NCBI GenBank assembly: GCA_030146295.1
Contig: JASLCD010000258.1
Span: 1-19,240, forward strand
Reading direction: 5' to 3'
From: Chryseobacterium sp.
GTDB taxonomy: Bacteria > Bacteroidota > Bacteroidia > Flavobacteriales > Weeksellaceae
DNA length: 19,240 nucleotides
Shown: piece after piece, positions 1 through 7,211 of the stretch
Layout of the letters: every line of letters begins with the position of its first letter
Numbering within the stretch: the first letter of the stretch is position 1
Notes under the pieces: generated by a model
The model's input: the letters and a program-made list of their open reading frames with translations, nothing else
What the model was told of the DNA's origin: nothing
Databases searched by the model: none
Position numbers and translations under genes: made by a program

Positions 1-595
1 AATCTTTTTTGAAAGCTCCCTTCTTTACGATAAGATTCTCTGCGCCGCTTCCGTCTGTCCCTAAACAGAACTGATAATCATTTCTGCCTTCTGTCTTTTC
101 AACAATTACCGAAGCGGATGCATCCCCGAATATGCTTCGGTTTCCTTTATCATCAGGATGAATATGTTTGGTATACGTTTCTGAAGTGACCAAAAGAATA
201 CTTTGAGCAATTCCAGCGGCTATCAAGCCTTTGGCAAAGGCCAACCCATAAACAAAACCTGAGCATCCAAGGTTAAAATCAATGGCTCCGATATTTTTCC
301 TGAGCCCTAATCTGTCCTGCAAAATACAGGCCGTTGTAGGAAGGAAATATTCTGGGCTTTGTGTACAGAACAGAATAAAATCTACTTTGTTTCTGTCGTA
401 GTTTTCAAAAATCTTTTCTGAAGACTGTACGGCCATATCCAGCACCGTTTCGTTATCGGAAGAAATATGACGCTGGCTGATGCCTACTTTCTCCTGAATT
501 CTTTCGGAACTCCACTCCGGGAACTCTCTTTCCAGGTCTTCATTGGTAAGTACCTGCTGAGGAAGATAATATTCTATTTTTGAAATTTTCATCAT
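1..595 (-). CDS. 3-oxoacyl-ACP synthase III (KAS III, FabH-like), C-terminus beyond left edge
   Basis: Partial gene: 198 codons are visible and the frame stays open to base 1, so roughly the last 40% is missing. The family condenses an acyl-CoA (or similar starter) with malonyl-ACP in a thiolase fold. The visible part includes the KAS III N-terminal half, with 'VGISQRH' near residues 38-43 and the nucleophile Cys at about residue 111 in 'NLGCSGFVYGL', followed by 'SETYTKHIHPDD' and 'RSIFGDASASVI', all typical of KAS III. The His and Asn of the triad would lie outside the window. Two adjacent ATGs (593-595 and 590-592) are possible starts. A Bacteroidetes -7 element lies 23 bp upstream. It is divergent from an acyltransferase gene. 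FabH-like paralogs outside fab clusters often make special acyl chains or work in surface-glycan or secondary-metabolite loci, so its being the housekeeping fabH is not assured. Confidence 0.9.
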   Translation of the reverse strand, partial: MMKISKIEYYLPQQVLTNEDLEREFPEWSSERIQEKVGISQRHISSDNETVLDMAVQSSEKIFENYDRNKVDFILFCTQSPEYFLPTTACILQDRLGLRKNIGAIDFNLGCSGFVYGLAFAKGLIAAGIAQSILLVTSETYTKHIHPDDKGNRSIFGDASASVIVEKTEGRNDYQFCLGTDGSGAENLIVKKGAFKKD

Positions 596-617
596 ATTAA
601 TAAATTCTCTTTCTTTG

Positions 618-625
618 CAAAAGTA
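618..625 (-). promoter_or_regulatory. -7 promoter element of the KAS III gene
   Basis: On the minus strand this reads TACTTTTG, an exact match to the Bacteroidetes/flavobacterial -7 consensus TAnnTTTG, placed 23 bp before the ATG at 595. No TTG was found at the usual -33 distance. The implied 5' leader is about 15 nt. Confidence 0.6.
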
Positions 626-648
626 ACGAAAACAAATTTACACTTGTG

Positions 649-1218
649 ATGATTTTTATATTCAGAATCCTATTAAAAATAGACTCTCTCTATCATTCTT
701 TTTTGAACAGAGCCAGCCTTGAAGCGGCTAAATATAGAGGGATGAAGGTAGGTAAAAACTTCAATATGCCCGATAAAGTGTATTTTGGAACCGAACCTTA
801 CCTTATCGAAATTGGTGACAATGTGAATATTGCAGGAGATGTAAGGTTTGTGAATCACGGTGGAACCACTACGCTGCTGAGAAGACTTCCCGGATATGAA
901 GATGCCAGAATTCTTGGGAGAATAAAAATAGGAAACAATTGTACGATTGGTCTCAACTGTGTGATTATGCAGGATGTGCAGATTGGAAACAACTGTATTC
1001 TGGGAGCCAACTCGGTATTGTCACAATCTATGCCCGACAACACTGTTTTTATCGGAAACCCGGCGCAATTTCTCTGCACCATTGAAGATTATGGTGATAT
1101 TGTCCTTAAAAACAATCCTCAATATCCCCGTGAATTGGAGAAAGACAGAAAAAAGCTGGATGCCTATATCAAAGAAAATCTTCCTCACAAGTATAAAAAA
1201 GCAAGAAAAATTAAATAA
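649..1218 (+). CDS. Hexapeptide-repeat (LbH) acyltransferase
   Basis: Predicted cytoplasmic acyl-, probably acetyltransferase of the WbbJ/LbH family, using an acyl-CoA donor to O-acylate a sugar. After a hydrophobic N-terminal segment (about residues 1-12) come hexapeptide repeats at about 50-140: 'IEIGDNVNIAGDV', then 'IKIGNNCTIGLNCVIMQDV', then 'IGNNCILGANSVL', closing with the usual 'IGNPAQ' turn. His in 'VNHGG' (about residue 70) is the likely catalytic base. The C-terminal 40 residues are charged and helical. ATG 649 is chosen over the GTG immediately before it (646). The gene is followed 33 bp later by a glycosyltransferase and then a second LbH enzyme, which points to glycan O-acetylation. 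The acceptor cannot be read from the sequence. Confidence 0.88.
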   Translation: MIFIFRILLKIDSLYHSFLNRASLEAAKYRGMKVGKNFNMPDKVYFGTEPYLIEIGDNVNIAGDVRFVNHGGTTTLLRRLPGYEDARILGRIKIGNNCTIGLNCVIMQDVQIGNNCILGANSVLSQSMPDNTVFIGNPAQFLCTIEDYGDIVLKNNPQYPRELEKDRKKLDAYIKENLPHKYKKARKIK

Positions 1219-1251
1219 ATTTAGTCTTGTAAAAATCATAAAAGAAACAAA

Positions 1252-2400
1252 TTGAAAAAGAAAAAACTCCTCATTCGTATAGGTTCATTACGTCATGGCG
1301 GTGCAGAAAAAGTATTAATCAACTTTTTGAAAAACCTTCCTTCCGATAAATATGAAGTAGACCTTTTGGTTAATCTCTATTCAGGGTTATACATTAAAGA
1401 GGTTCCGTCATGGGTGACTTTATACTATTTAACAAAAGGAGAAATGATAACCACCAACAGGCCGCAGGATATTCCTGTGAAAGCTTACAGGGTTCTTTAT
1501 CAGAAAATGTTTCTTTGGTTCCCTTCTCTCCTTTATAAATTTGTTTTAAAAAATAAAAAATACGACGTAGAGATTGCAGCTATTCATGCAATGCATCAGG
1601 AAATACTGTCCAGCCCTCAAAAAGATTCCAAAAAAATTATCTGGGTGCAGAATGATATTTTCAATTTGAAAGAATACACTCCGGAAGTTATCAGACAGTT
1701 TTTCAAGTTTGACAGAATCCTCGTTATTTCCAACAAACTGCAGGAAGGAATGCATAATCTGGCTAAAAATGAGGCGGAAAAAGCTTCTGTGATCAAGATT
1801 TTTAATCCCATTGACAAGAATGACACCTTACGAAAGGCAGATATTGAAATCAACGACTATCCTTTCAGCATTGATCTTCCTACTTTTGTAACGGTAGGAA
1901 CCGTATATCCCCAGAAAGGATATGACAGATTGCTGACTGTTCATAAAAAACTGATTGATGAAGGATTGAAGCATCAGCTTTTGATCATTGGCGACGGTTA
2001 TGATTTTCAGAAAACTCAGGATCAGCTCAATACACTTGGGCTTCAGGATACTGCAAAAATGCTGGGCTTCAGCAGTAATCCATATCCTTATATGAAAAAG
2101 GCGGATTTCTATATCATGTCGTCAAGGCATGAGGGGTTCCCTACCATCATAGCGGAAGCACTGATTCTCAACAAACCTATTTCCGCAACGGATATTTCCG
2201 GAATCAGAGATTTGCTGCAGGACGGAAAACTGGGTAATATTACCGCAAATTCTGAAGAGGGAATCTATGAAGGAATGAAAAAGTTTCTTACTGATAAAAA
2301 TATAACTGAAGAATACAAAAAACAGATTTCAGCAACAGAACTCCCGTTTGTTTTGGAAAAATCTGTGGAGCATCTTCAGAAAATAATTGATGAAGTATAA
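1252..2400 (+). CDS. GT4-family glycosyltransferase (GT-B fold)
   Basis: Predicted retaining glycosyltransferase of 382 residues that transfers a sugar from a nucleotide-sugar to a glycan precursor at the cytoplasmic face of the inner membrane. The N-terminal Rossmann domain opens with 'LLIRIGSLRHGGAEKV', the donor/acceptor loop of GT4 enzymes; the C-terminal domain has 'TVGTVYPQKGYDRLL' (about 214-228), 'LLIIGDG' (243-249) and the E-x7-E motif with E294 and E302 in 'HEGFPTIIAEAL'. The start codon is TTG: an in-frame TAG lies at 1222-1224, there is no ATG between it and the conserved N-terminus, and the next ATG (1444) would delete the Rossmann loop. The following acetyltransferase begins 11 bp after the stop, so the three plus-strand genes look like one operon. 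Sugar specificity is unknown. Confidence 0.92.
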   Translation: MKKKKLLIRIGSLRHGGAEKVLINFLKNLPSDKYEVDLLVNLYSGLYIKEVPSWVTLYYLTKGEMITTNRPQDIPVKAYRVLYQKMFLWFPSLLYKFVLKNKKYDVEIAAIHAMHQEILSSPQKDSKKIIWVQNDIFNLKEYTPEVIRQFFKFDRILVISNKLQEGMHNLAKNEAEKASVIKIFNPIDKNDTLRKADIEINDYPFSIDLPTFVTVGTVYPQKGYDRLLTVHKKLIDEGLKHQLLIIGDGYDFQKTQDQLNTLGLQDTAKMLGFSSNPYPYMKKADFYIMSSRHEGFPTIIAEALILNKPISATDISGIRDLLQDGKLGNITANSEEGIYEGMKKFLTDKNITEEYKKQISATELPFVLEKSVEHLQKIIDEV

Positions 2401-2411
2401 AAACATCGAAC

Positions 2412-2966
2412 ATGGCTGATTATTCTATCATTCAAAAAGACTTTTACCGGGAAAGTGGAAAATGGCTTTCAAAGTTTGAAATCTGGAAAAAGTGTATTAA
2501 TCCCAATCTCCATTTTATGTACATCTTAAGGATGGCTCAGAGGTATCAGAAGAAACCTGTTCTGAGTACCTTCTGGAGAATTGTATTAAGACATTATCAA
2601 ATCAAATATGGATTTCAGATTTATCCTGAAACCCGGATTGGGGAAGGTTTTTATCTGGGGCACTGGGGAAGTCTTGTCATCAACCCGAAAACAGTCATTG
2701 GAAAAAACTGTAATATCGCACAGGGAGTTACCATTGGCCAGCAAAACCGGGGAAAAAATGAAGGCTCTCCCATCATTGGTGATGAAGTCTGGATAGGTAC
2801 CAATGCCGTTATTGTAGGGGCTATTACAATCGGAAACAATGTACTGATTGTTCCTAATTCTTATGTCAACTTTGATGTTCCCCCCAATTCTGTTGTTATA
2901 GGAAACCCGGCAAAAATTATCCCTACTCCCAACGCCACAATGGATTATATCAACCGTAAAGTGTAG
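2412..2966 (+). CDS. Serine-acetyltransferase-like LbH acyltransferase
   Basis: 184 residues with the layout of small CysE-like proteins found in polysaccharide clusters. A helical N-terminal part (about 1-65) is followed by a left-handed beta-helix (70-170) with 'IGEGFYLGHWGSLVI', 'IGKNCNIAQGVTIG', 'IGDEVWIGTNAVIVG' and 'IGNNVLIVPNSYV', ending in 'VIGNPAKII'. His84 aligns with the catalytic His of CysE, but the preceding Asp of the CysE 'DH' pair is Gly here, and the second CysE His (in 'HPKI') is Ser in 'GSPIIG'. It also lacks the long N-terminal hexamerisation domain of E. coli CysE (273 residues). O-acetylation of a sugar is therefore more likely than cysteine synthesis, also given the adjacent glycosyltransferase and acyltransferase. 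The reassignment is inference. Confidence 0.85.
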   Translation: MADYSIIQKDFYRESGKWLSKFEIWKKCINPNLHFMYILRMAQRYQKKPVLSTFWRIVLRHYQIKYGFQIYPETRIGEGFYLGHWGSLVINPKTVIGKNCNIAQGVTIGQQNRGKNEGSPIIGDEVWIGTNAVIVGAITIGNNVLIVPNSYVNFDVPPNSVVIGNPAKIIPTPNATMDYINRKV

Positions 2967-3471
2967 TAATTCCAGCAGTTATAGTAAAAATTCTACTTGC
3001 ATTTATCGGTAATTTCGTGTACATTTGTAAAAAGGCATTGTTTGATTTTGAAATAATGATACAATTATCCCGTTTTATAAAATATCATTTTTTATAATCC
3101 TGATGACATCAATTCTTCAATGTTTTCTTGTTCTGAAAAAAATCGCTTAATATTAAAAACACAACCCAAGCTTATTATTAATTAAAAAAATAGTTTTTGA
3201 TGAAAGAAATACACCCTCCTTATTTCCATTCTTTATCTGCATTATCAACTCTATAGTTACATTTTCTACTAGTATTGAAAATCTAAGCGGGTAAAAGTAC
3301 TCTCCGCCATGTAACTGTAACAAATTATCTTTCAAAAGTTTCTTTTTGAGTTGATACAATATCTTTAATCCTTAAGAATTATTACCTGGTATTAATTCTT
3401 CTCGTTCAACACAGGATTCTGATATTCAGCAGGCTCTTACCCGGAAGACTTTTAAGAAAGATGATTACAAA
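2967..3471. other. 505-bp intergenic region without an intact gene
   Basis: Very AT-rich. It contains a good plus-strand promoter (2997-3027) but no convincing coding sequence. A 13-codon ORF starts at ATG 3056, and short open frames of hydrophobic character run without a start codon at about 3052-3150 and 3350-3475. The second of these ends in a TGA overlapping the ATG at 3472. A minus-strand frame (3153-3359) starts only with TTG and has no recognisable motif. No strong terminator hairpin was seen. It may be a long leader of the downstream transferase gene, a small RNA, or remains of decayed genes. Confidence 0.5.
2997..3027 (+). promoter_or_regulatory. Bacteroidetes-type promoter (-33 TTG, -7 TACATTTG)
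   Basis: TTG at 2997-2999 and TACATTTG at 3020-3027 are separated by 20 bp, an exact match to TTG-N17-23-TAnnTTTG. Transcription would start near 3033. The next sizeable gene starts at 3472, so this drives either a leader of about 440 nt or a separate small transcript. Confidence 0.6.
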
Positions 3472-5001
3472 ATGATCTTAACAGCCCCGAAAACATATAA
3501 TACAACCATGTTCAAAAAAATAGTTCCAATTCTTCTCATTATCATATACCTAGCAGGTTTTTTGATTTCATTCCCTTATATCTTTGATAATTTGTTTGAA
3601 TCTGAAAAATTGGATAGTATCCGGAATATTTTTGAGTATGGAATTATGTTTTGTTCTTTTCTTGTATTCAATGCGCTTCTTTTTAAAAATAAGTACACAT
3701 CTATAATTGCTGTTATTCTCTGTTTATTTTTAAGCATAAACTTTCTGATATCAGTATCTTGTTTTCTTATCTACCATTCCGGATTTAATGTAGGAATGGC
3801 GATCAGTATTCTTGAGTCTAATGCTGATGAAGCCATGAGCATGTCTTATATGTTTATTCTTCCTGGCATTTTGTTTTTCGTCTTTCTGGGAATGGTACTG
3901 TACTCTGTGAATTACCTTAAAAAAAATGTGGTCAAGATTGATGCGAAATTTATCATTATTGCATTACTGTGGCTTATTTTACCATTCGGATACCACCTTA
4001 AACATACCTATGTAAGCAATAAAGGAGGAGGTAAGATGATCAAGAATGTTTATTATCATTTATCCGATTTCAATACCGCATTGAACATACAAAGAGACAT
4101 TAACGAAATAAAAAAGAATATTCCGGTTTTCAACATCAAAAAAATACAGCCAGGAATAGAAAATGTAATTCTGATCATCGGAGAATCCGAGAGAAAACAA
4201 AACATGTCATTATACGGCTACGAAAAGAAAACGACTCCTTTTACGGATGAGCAGGCCGGAAATATGATGATTTTCGACAATGCCGTTTCTCCTGCAGGAA
4301 TTACCAATCTGAGCGTTCCTTTAATGCTGTCCAGCATTCATCCGGATGAGTTCAGATACCGTTATGACAAGCTATCTAACAATATCATCAATCTGGCTAA
4401 CCAAACCGGATACAATTCTTTCTGGCTCAGCACACAGGCGAGCGCAAGAGGAATAACAGCCATTGCTTCGCTGTCTGAAAATAAAAAATGGGTAAATGGC
4501 TATGATGAAGTGATTGTTCCTGAACTGAAGAAGGTGGTTCAGAAGAAGGGAGATAAATTTGTAGTTCTTCATATCATGGGAAGCCATCCCAACCCATGCA
4601 ACAGACTTCCTTCCCACTGGAATTCCGGGGATCTAAACTGCTATGACAGCTCCATTAAATACACAGATTATGTCTTCAATAATATTTTCCGAACCCTGAA
4701 AAACACCAATTCGGTGGTCATTTATGCATCAGATCATGGACTCAAAATACAGGGGGACAAATTATTGCATGTAGACTCTAAAGAATCTACCCAGGTGCCA
4801 TTTTTCATATGGTATGGTGATAAAGTTCCTTCAGCTTACAGAATCACGGGACATGAAACCAAGCAAACCCAAACAACTTATATCTATCCTCTGATTATGA
4901 AATATATGGGGCTTGAACCTCCTCAGCATTATAAAAGTGAAGAAAATAAATATTTAAACTTAGAAATGAAGAGCATGGAGTATGGAAAGCTGCCGGAGTA
5001 G
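3472..5001 (+). CDS. EptA/PmrC-like phosphoethanolamine transferase
   Basis: Inner-membrane enzyme of the alkaline-phosphatase/sulfatase superfamily (COG2194). The family moves phosphoethanolamine from phosphatidylethanolamine onto lipid A or another envelope sugar, which in several species lowers sensitivity to cationic peptides. There are five hydrophobic helices (about residues 14-38, 55-71, 76-101, 127-147, 159-176), then a periplasmic domain from about 225. Expected metal/nucleophile residues are all present: E238 in 'IIGES', T278 in 'GITNLSVP' (40 residues later, the same spacing as E240/T280 of Neisseria EptA), and D421-H422 in 'SDHG'; 'HIMGSH' (367-372) and His433 also fit. Length (509) is close to the family norm. 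ATG 3472 overlaps an upstream TGA (ATGA), but ATG 3508 ('MFKKIVP') lies closer to the first helix and is an equally possible start. The true acceptor is not known. Confidence 0.9.
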   Translation: MILTAPKTYNTTMFKKIVPILLIIIYLAGFLISFPYIFDNLFESEKLDSIRNIFEYGIMFCSFLVFNALLFKNKYTSIIAVILCLFLSINFLISVSCFLIYHSGFNVGMAISILESNADEAMSMSYMFILPGILFFVFLGMVLYSVNYLKKNVVKIDAKFIIIALLWLILPFGYHLKHTYVSNKGGGKMIKNVYYHLSDFNTALNIQRDINEIKKNIPVFNIKKIQPGIENVILIIGESERKQNMSLYGYEKKTTPFTDEQAGNMMIFDNAVSPAGITNLSVPLMLSSIHPDEFRYRYDKLSNNIINLANQTGYNSFWLSTQASARGITAIASLSENKKWVNGYDEVIVPELKKVVQKKGDKFVVLHIMGSHPNPCNRLPSHWNSGDLNCYDSSIKYTDYVFNNIFRTLKNTNSVVIYASDHGLKIQGDKLLHVDSKESTQVPFFIWYGDKVPSAYRITGHETKQTQTTYIYPLIMKYMGLEPPQHYKSEENKYLNLEMKSMEYGKLPE

Positions 5002-5028
5002 AATACAATTTCTCTTGGAAATGAAAGA

Positions 5029-5634
5029 TTATACCACAGCTATTCTTTTATTGATATAATAAGCAATCAATAGATTAGGAACCCAGCACAACCAGGCAAC
5101 AGCAATATAAGATTGATCACGATCACCTGTCATATAGGTTAGCAAAGGATACCACAATCTCAGTGCTACTGCAGCAAAAGTACAGGCATAACTGTAAATC
5201 ATGAACTGCTTATGCATTATGACATTTCCTTTTCTGATCTGGTCAACAGCAGCAAGAGTTGTCATGAGCCAAATACACCCTAAACAGATAAATCCCATTG
5301 CGGACACCGTTCCTCCATTGGCATAAAACCCCATATAAACAGCAGAAACCGAACTTATAATGACGGCTATTATGTAGATGATTCCGATTTTCCTGTGAGT
5401 CTTTATATATTTATTCCGGAATGAACTTCCAAACTGGCGCCAACCGATAAAAAGTGCCAGCCCCCCGAAAATAATATGGGCAAAAAATGCTGTTTTCCAA
5501 ACGATATGATGGAGTACTTCGGGAGATTTGGATCCTAAAAAAGTATGCTTATGCTCTACAAAAGCATAAATAAGAGGATAAGCCCCGATCAGCAATGCTA
5601 GCACACCCATGATTACGAATAATAATTTTTTCAT
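5029..5634 (-). CDS. DUF2306-type integral membrane protein
   Basis: About 201 residues, mostly hydrophobic, with six or so predicted helices. The arrangement 'HIIFGGLALFIGWRQF...R.KYIKTHRKIGIIYI' near the first third is characteristic of the DUF2306 family (predicted membrane proteins of unknown function). The conserved histidines in 'LHHIVW', 'HIIFGG' and 'THRKIG' might bind metal or heme, but that is a guess. The frame can be opened at TTG 5649, but ATG 5634 ('MKKLLFVIMG') directly precedes the first membrane helix and is the better start. It is convergent with the phosphoethanolamine transferase, with only 27 bp between the stop codons. The function is unknown. Confidence 0.82.
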   Translation of the reverse strand: MKKLLFVIMGVLALLIGAYPLIYAFVEHKHTFLGSKSPEVLHHIVWKTAFFAHIIFGGLALFIGWRQFGSSFRNKYIKTHRKIGIIYIIAVIISSVSAVYMGFYANGGTVSAMGFICLGCIWLMTTLAAVDQIRKGNVIMHKQFMIYSYACTFAAVALRLWYPLLTYMTGDRDQSYIAVAWLCWVPNLLIAYYINKRIAVV

Positions 5635-5657
5635 AGCGATCTGATTCAATTTTTATG

Positions 5658-5665
5658 CAAAAATG
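5658..5665 (-). promoter_or_regulatory. Possible -7 element of the DUF2306 gene
   Basis: On the minus strand it reads CATTTTTG, one mismatch from TAnnTTTG, 24 bp upstream of ATG 5634. No TTG lies at the normal -33 spacing. It would place the TTG 5649 codon at or before the transcription start, which supports the ATG. Confidence 0.35.
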
Positions 5666-6100
5666 AGGATTATAAAAGCTTCATCTGTTCCAAAATAAAA
5701 CGTGAAACACATTTTAAATCACTACAATAAAACCACTTATCTTTTAAACAATCAAGAAGCAAGTGAGTCCATAGTAATACGCTGACTTTTTAGAATCTCT
5801 ATTTTCACACTAATAAATTAAGAATATTTTAATTCACAAATCCTGAATTTTAATTTATACTTCGTAATTTTATCCTAGTTTTTAGACGTTTGGATTACCA
5901 TATATAAAGCCTTATGGCTGCAAAGCAAAGTATATCGGAATATCGGATATGATTTTAAGCATATTTTAATATTAAACTTTGTTAAAAGTGATTGAATTTT
6001 TAACAAAAAGTATATTTTTGTACAATTATTGATTTAGTCTATTGATTTTGGAAATAATTTAAACGAAATAAATAATTATAAACTTTTTAAATTTAAAATT
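5666..6100. other. AT-rich intergenic region before the carbon module
   Basis: About 435 bp between divergent genes. No coding frame is convincing. It holds the carbonic anhydrase promoter at its right end and a short direct repeat, 'atatcgga' twice in tandem around 5933-5948. A 75-nt A/T-rich leader precedes ATG 6101. Nothing else was recognised. Confidence 0.5.
5992..6020 (+). promoter_or_regulatory. Promoter of the carbonic anhydrase/SulP cluster
   Basis: TTG (5992-5994), 18 bp, TATTTTTG (6013-6020): an exact fit to the Bacteroidetes TTG-N17-23-TAnnTTTG promoter. Start of transcription is expected near 6026, giving a leader of about 75 nt. Confidence 0.65.
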
Positions 6101-6769
6101 ATGTCACAATCGTACGAGGTTATTTTTGAAAACAACAAAAAATGGGTAGAATCCAAAGTATCTGAAGACCCGAATTTCTTCAAGGAACTTGCTAAAACTC
6201 AGAATCCTGAATTCCTGTATATCGGATGTTCGGACAGCAGAGCTACAGCAGAAGAATTGATGGGAGCAAAGCCGGGCGAAGTTTTTGTTCATAGAAACAT
6301 TGCCAATGTTGTCAATACTTTAGATATGAGTTCCACAGCGGTTATTCAATATGCTGTAGAACATCTGAAAGTGAAACACATTATTGTATGCGGCCATTAC
6401 AACTGTGGCGGTGTAAAAGCAGCGATGACTCCTCAGGATCTGGGATTATTGAATCCTTGGCTGAGAAACATCCGTGATGTTTACAGATTACATCAGGTAG
6501 AGCTGGATTCTATTGAAGACGAAAGCAAGCGTTATGACAGACTTGTAGAGCTTAATGTTCAGGAGCAGTGCATCAACGTAATCAAAATGGCCTGCGTACA
6601 GGAAAGGTATATTTTAGAAGAACAACCAATTGTACACGGCTGGGTATTTGACCTTAGAACAGGTAAGATCATCGATCTGAAGATTGATTTTGAGAAAACC
6701 TTAAAAGACATCCAAAAGATCTACAACCTTACAGGTTCTGATTGGGTAATGAGCAGAAAAACTAAGTAG
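6101..6769 (+). CDS. Beta-class carbonic anhydrase (first copy)
   Basis: Zinc enzyme that interconverts CO2 and bicarbonate; no signal peptide, so cytoplasmic. The 222 residues match the usual length. Beta-class zinc ligands are visible: C43 and D45 in 'GCSDSR', H99 and C102 in 'CGHYNCGG'; the Asp45-Arg47 dyad is present. 'PGEVFVHRNIANVV' and the C-terminal 'HGWVFDLRTGKI' are typical of the plant-type/E. coli Can-like subgroup. It is the first gene after a good promoter and is followed 21 bp later by a small exported protein, then a SulP transporter and a second carbonic anhydrase, so bicarbonate supply is the likely role. It is only distantly similar to the second copy (8888-9523), so it is not a recent duplicate. 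Confidence 0.96.
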   Translation: MSQSYEVIFENNKKWVESKVSEDPNFFKELAKTQNPEFLYIGCSDSRATAEELMGAKPGEVFVHRNIANVVNTLDMSSTAVIQYAVEHLKVKHIIVCGHYNCGGVKAAMTPQDLGLLNPWLRNIRDVYRLHQVELDSIEDESKRYDRLVELNVQEQCINVIKMACVQERYILEEQPIVHGWVFDLRTGKIIDLKIDFEKTLKDIQKIYNLTGSDWVMSRKTK

Positions 6770-6790
6770 TTTTTCTAAAAAGAATGTAAA

Positions 6791-7090
6791 ATGAAATTCT
6801 GGAGTATTATTATTTTAACGTTTTTCCTCAATTTCACAGCGCTGCCAGGCATTGCTGCTGTAGCCGGCTGGGATATTGCGAGAACGAATATAATAATCAA
6901 TGAAGAAGAGCCCCATTCTCACCCATCCTCATTCATTGTTTACGAAAAGACCATTCCGAAACCTTTGGATGTTTTTGACTATCTGAAGTTTTCTGAACCT
7001 GATTTTCAGCGCATGTCTTTTGTACTGATTGATGATTCTTTTCATCTTTCACCTTTACTTACTATATTTTCTCCCCCTCCGGAAGCGTAA
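6791..7090 (+). CDS. Small exported protein of unknown function
   Basis: 99 residues. The first 20-25 ('MKFWSIIILTFFLNF...') form a signal peptide or a single membrane anchor, with a possible cleavage after the Ala-rich stretch around residues 22-26, leaving about 73 residues outside the cytoplasm. The mature part has an acidic/His patch, 'NEEEPHSHP' (37-45), and ends in 'IFSPPPEA', a proline-rich tail. There is no cysteine and no recognised domain. It starts 21 bp after the carbonic anhydrase stop, so it is probably co-transcribed with it, and lies 147 bp before the transporter gene. Size, signal sequence and position make it a real gene rather than a chance frame. A role as an accessory of the transporter or a periplasmic metal/His-binding peptide is speculation. 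Confidence 0.75.
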   Translation: MKFWSIIILTFFLNFTALPGIAAVAGWDIARTNIIINEEEPHSHPSSFIVYEKTIPKPLDVFDYLKFSEPDFQRMSFVLIDDSFHLSPLLTIFSPPPEA

Positions 7091-7123
7091 CTCCTATAGT
7101 TAGATTTTTTTGATACCATTTCC

Positions 7124-7140
7124 ATATCATTTTTTGATAT
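7124..7140. repeat. Inverted repeat in the sulP leader (first dyad)
   Basis: ATATCA at 7124-7129 and TGATAT at 7135-7140 form a perfect 6-bp dyad around five T residues. The right half also belongs to the second of two 'TTTTTTGATA' direct repeats (7106-7115 and 7130-7139). Too weak and AT-rich for a terminator; it could be an operator half. Confidence 0.35.
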
Positions 7141-7191
7141 CGGATACACACGTACTTTAAAAATTATTTTTTCTCAACTTTTTATAATTGA

Positions 7192-7211
7192 CTTATTTAC
7201 AAACAAATAAG
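7192..7211. repeat. Inverted repeat in the sulP leader (second dyad)
   Basis: CTTATTT (7192-7198) and AAATAAG (7205-7211) form a perfect 7-bp dyad with a 6-nt spacer, ending 26 bp before the transporter ATG. It has no following T tract, so a regulator site or leader hairpin is more likely than a terminator. Confidence 0.4.

Noticed and set aside
639..646. TACACTTG as promoter of the first acyltransferase
   Set aside because: One mismatch to the -7 consensus, and it would start transcription after the ATG at 649, incompatible with the conserved N-terminus.
3153..3359. 68-codon minus-strand frame in the intergenic gap
   Set aside because: It opens only with TTG, has no motif, no promoter and no signal peptide. 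Judged chance in AT-rich DNA, though a gene remnant cannot be excluded.
5008..5022. Small hairpin between the convergent transferase and DUF2306 genes
   Set aside because: Only five A/T-rich pairs, with no T tract on either strand; not a credible terminator.
5635..5649. Longer TTG start for the DUF2306 protein
   Set aside because: It adds five residues before a typical 'MKKLL' start and would lie at the predicted transcription start.
5933..5948. Tandem 'atatcgga' repeat upstream of the carbonic anhydrase promoter
   Set aside because: Only two 8-bp copies, about 45 bp upstream of the -33 element; could be chance. No known regulator site was recognised.
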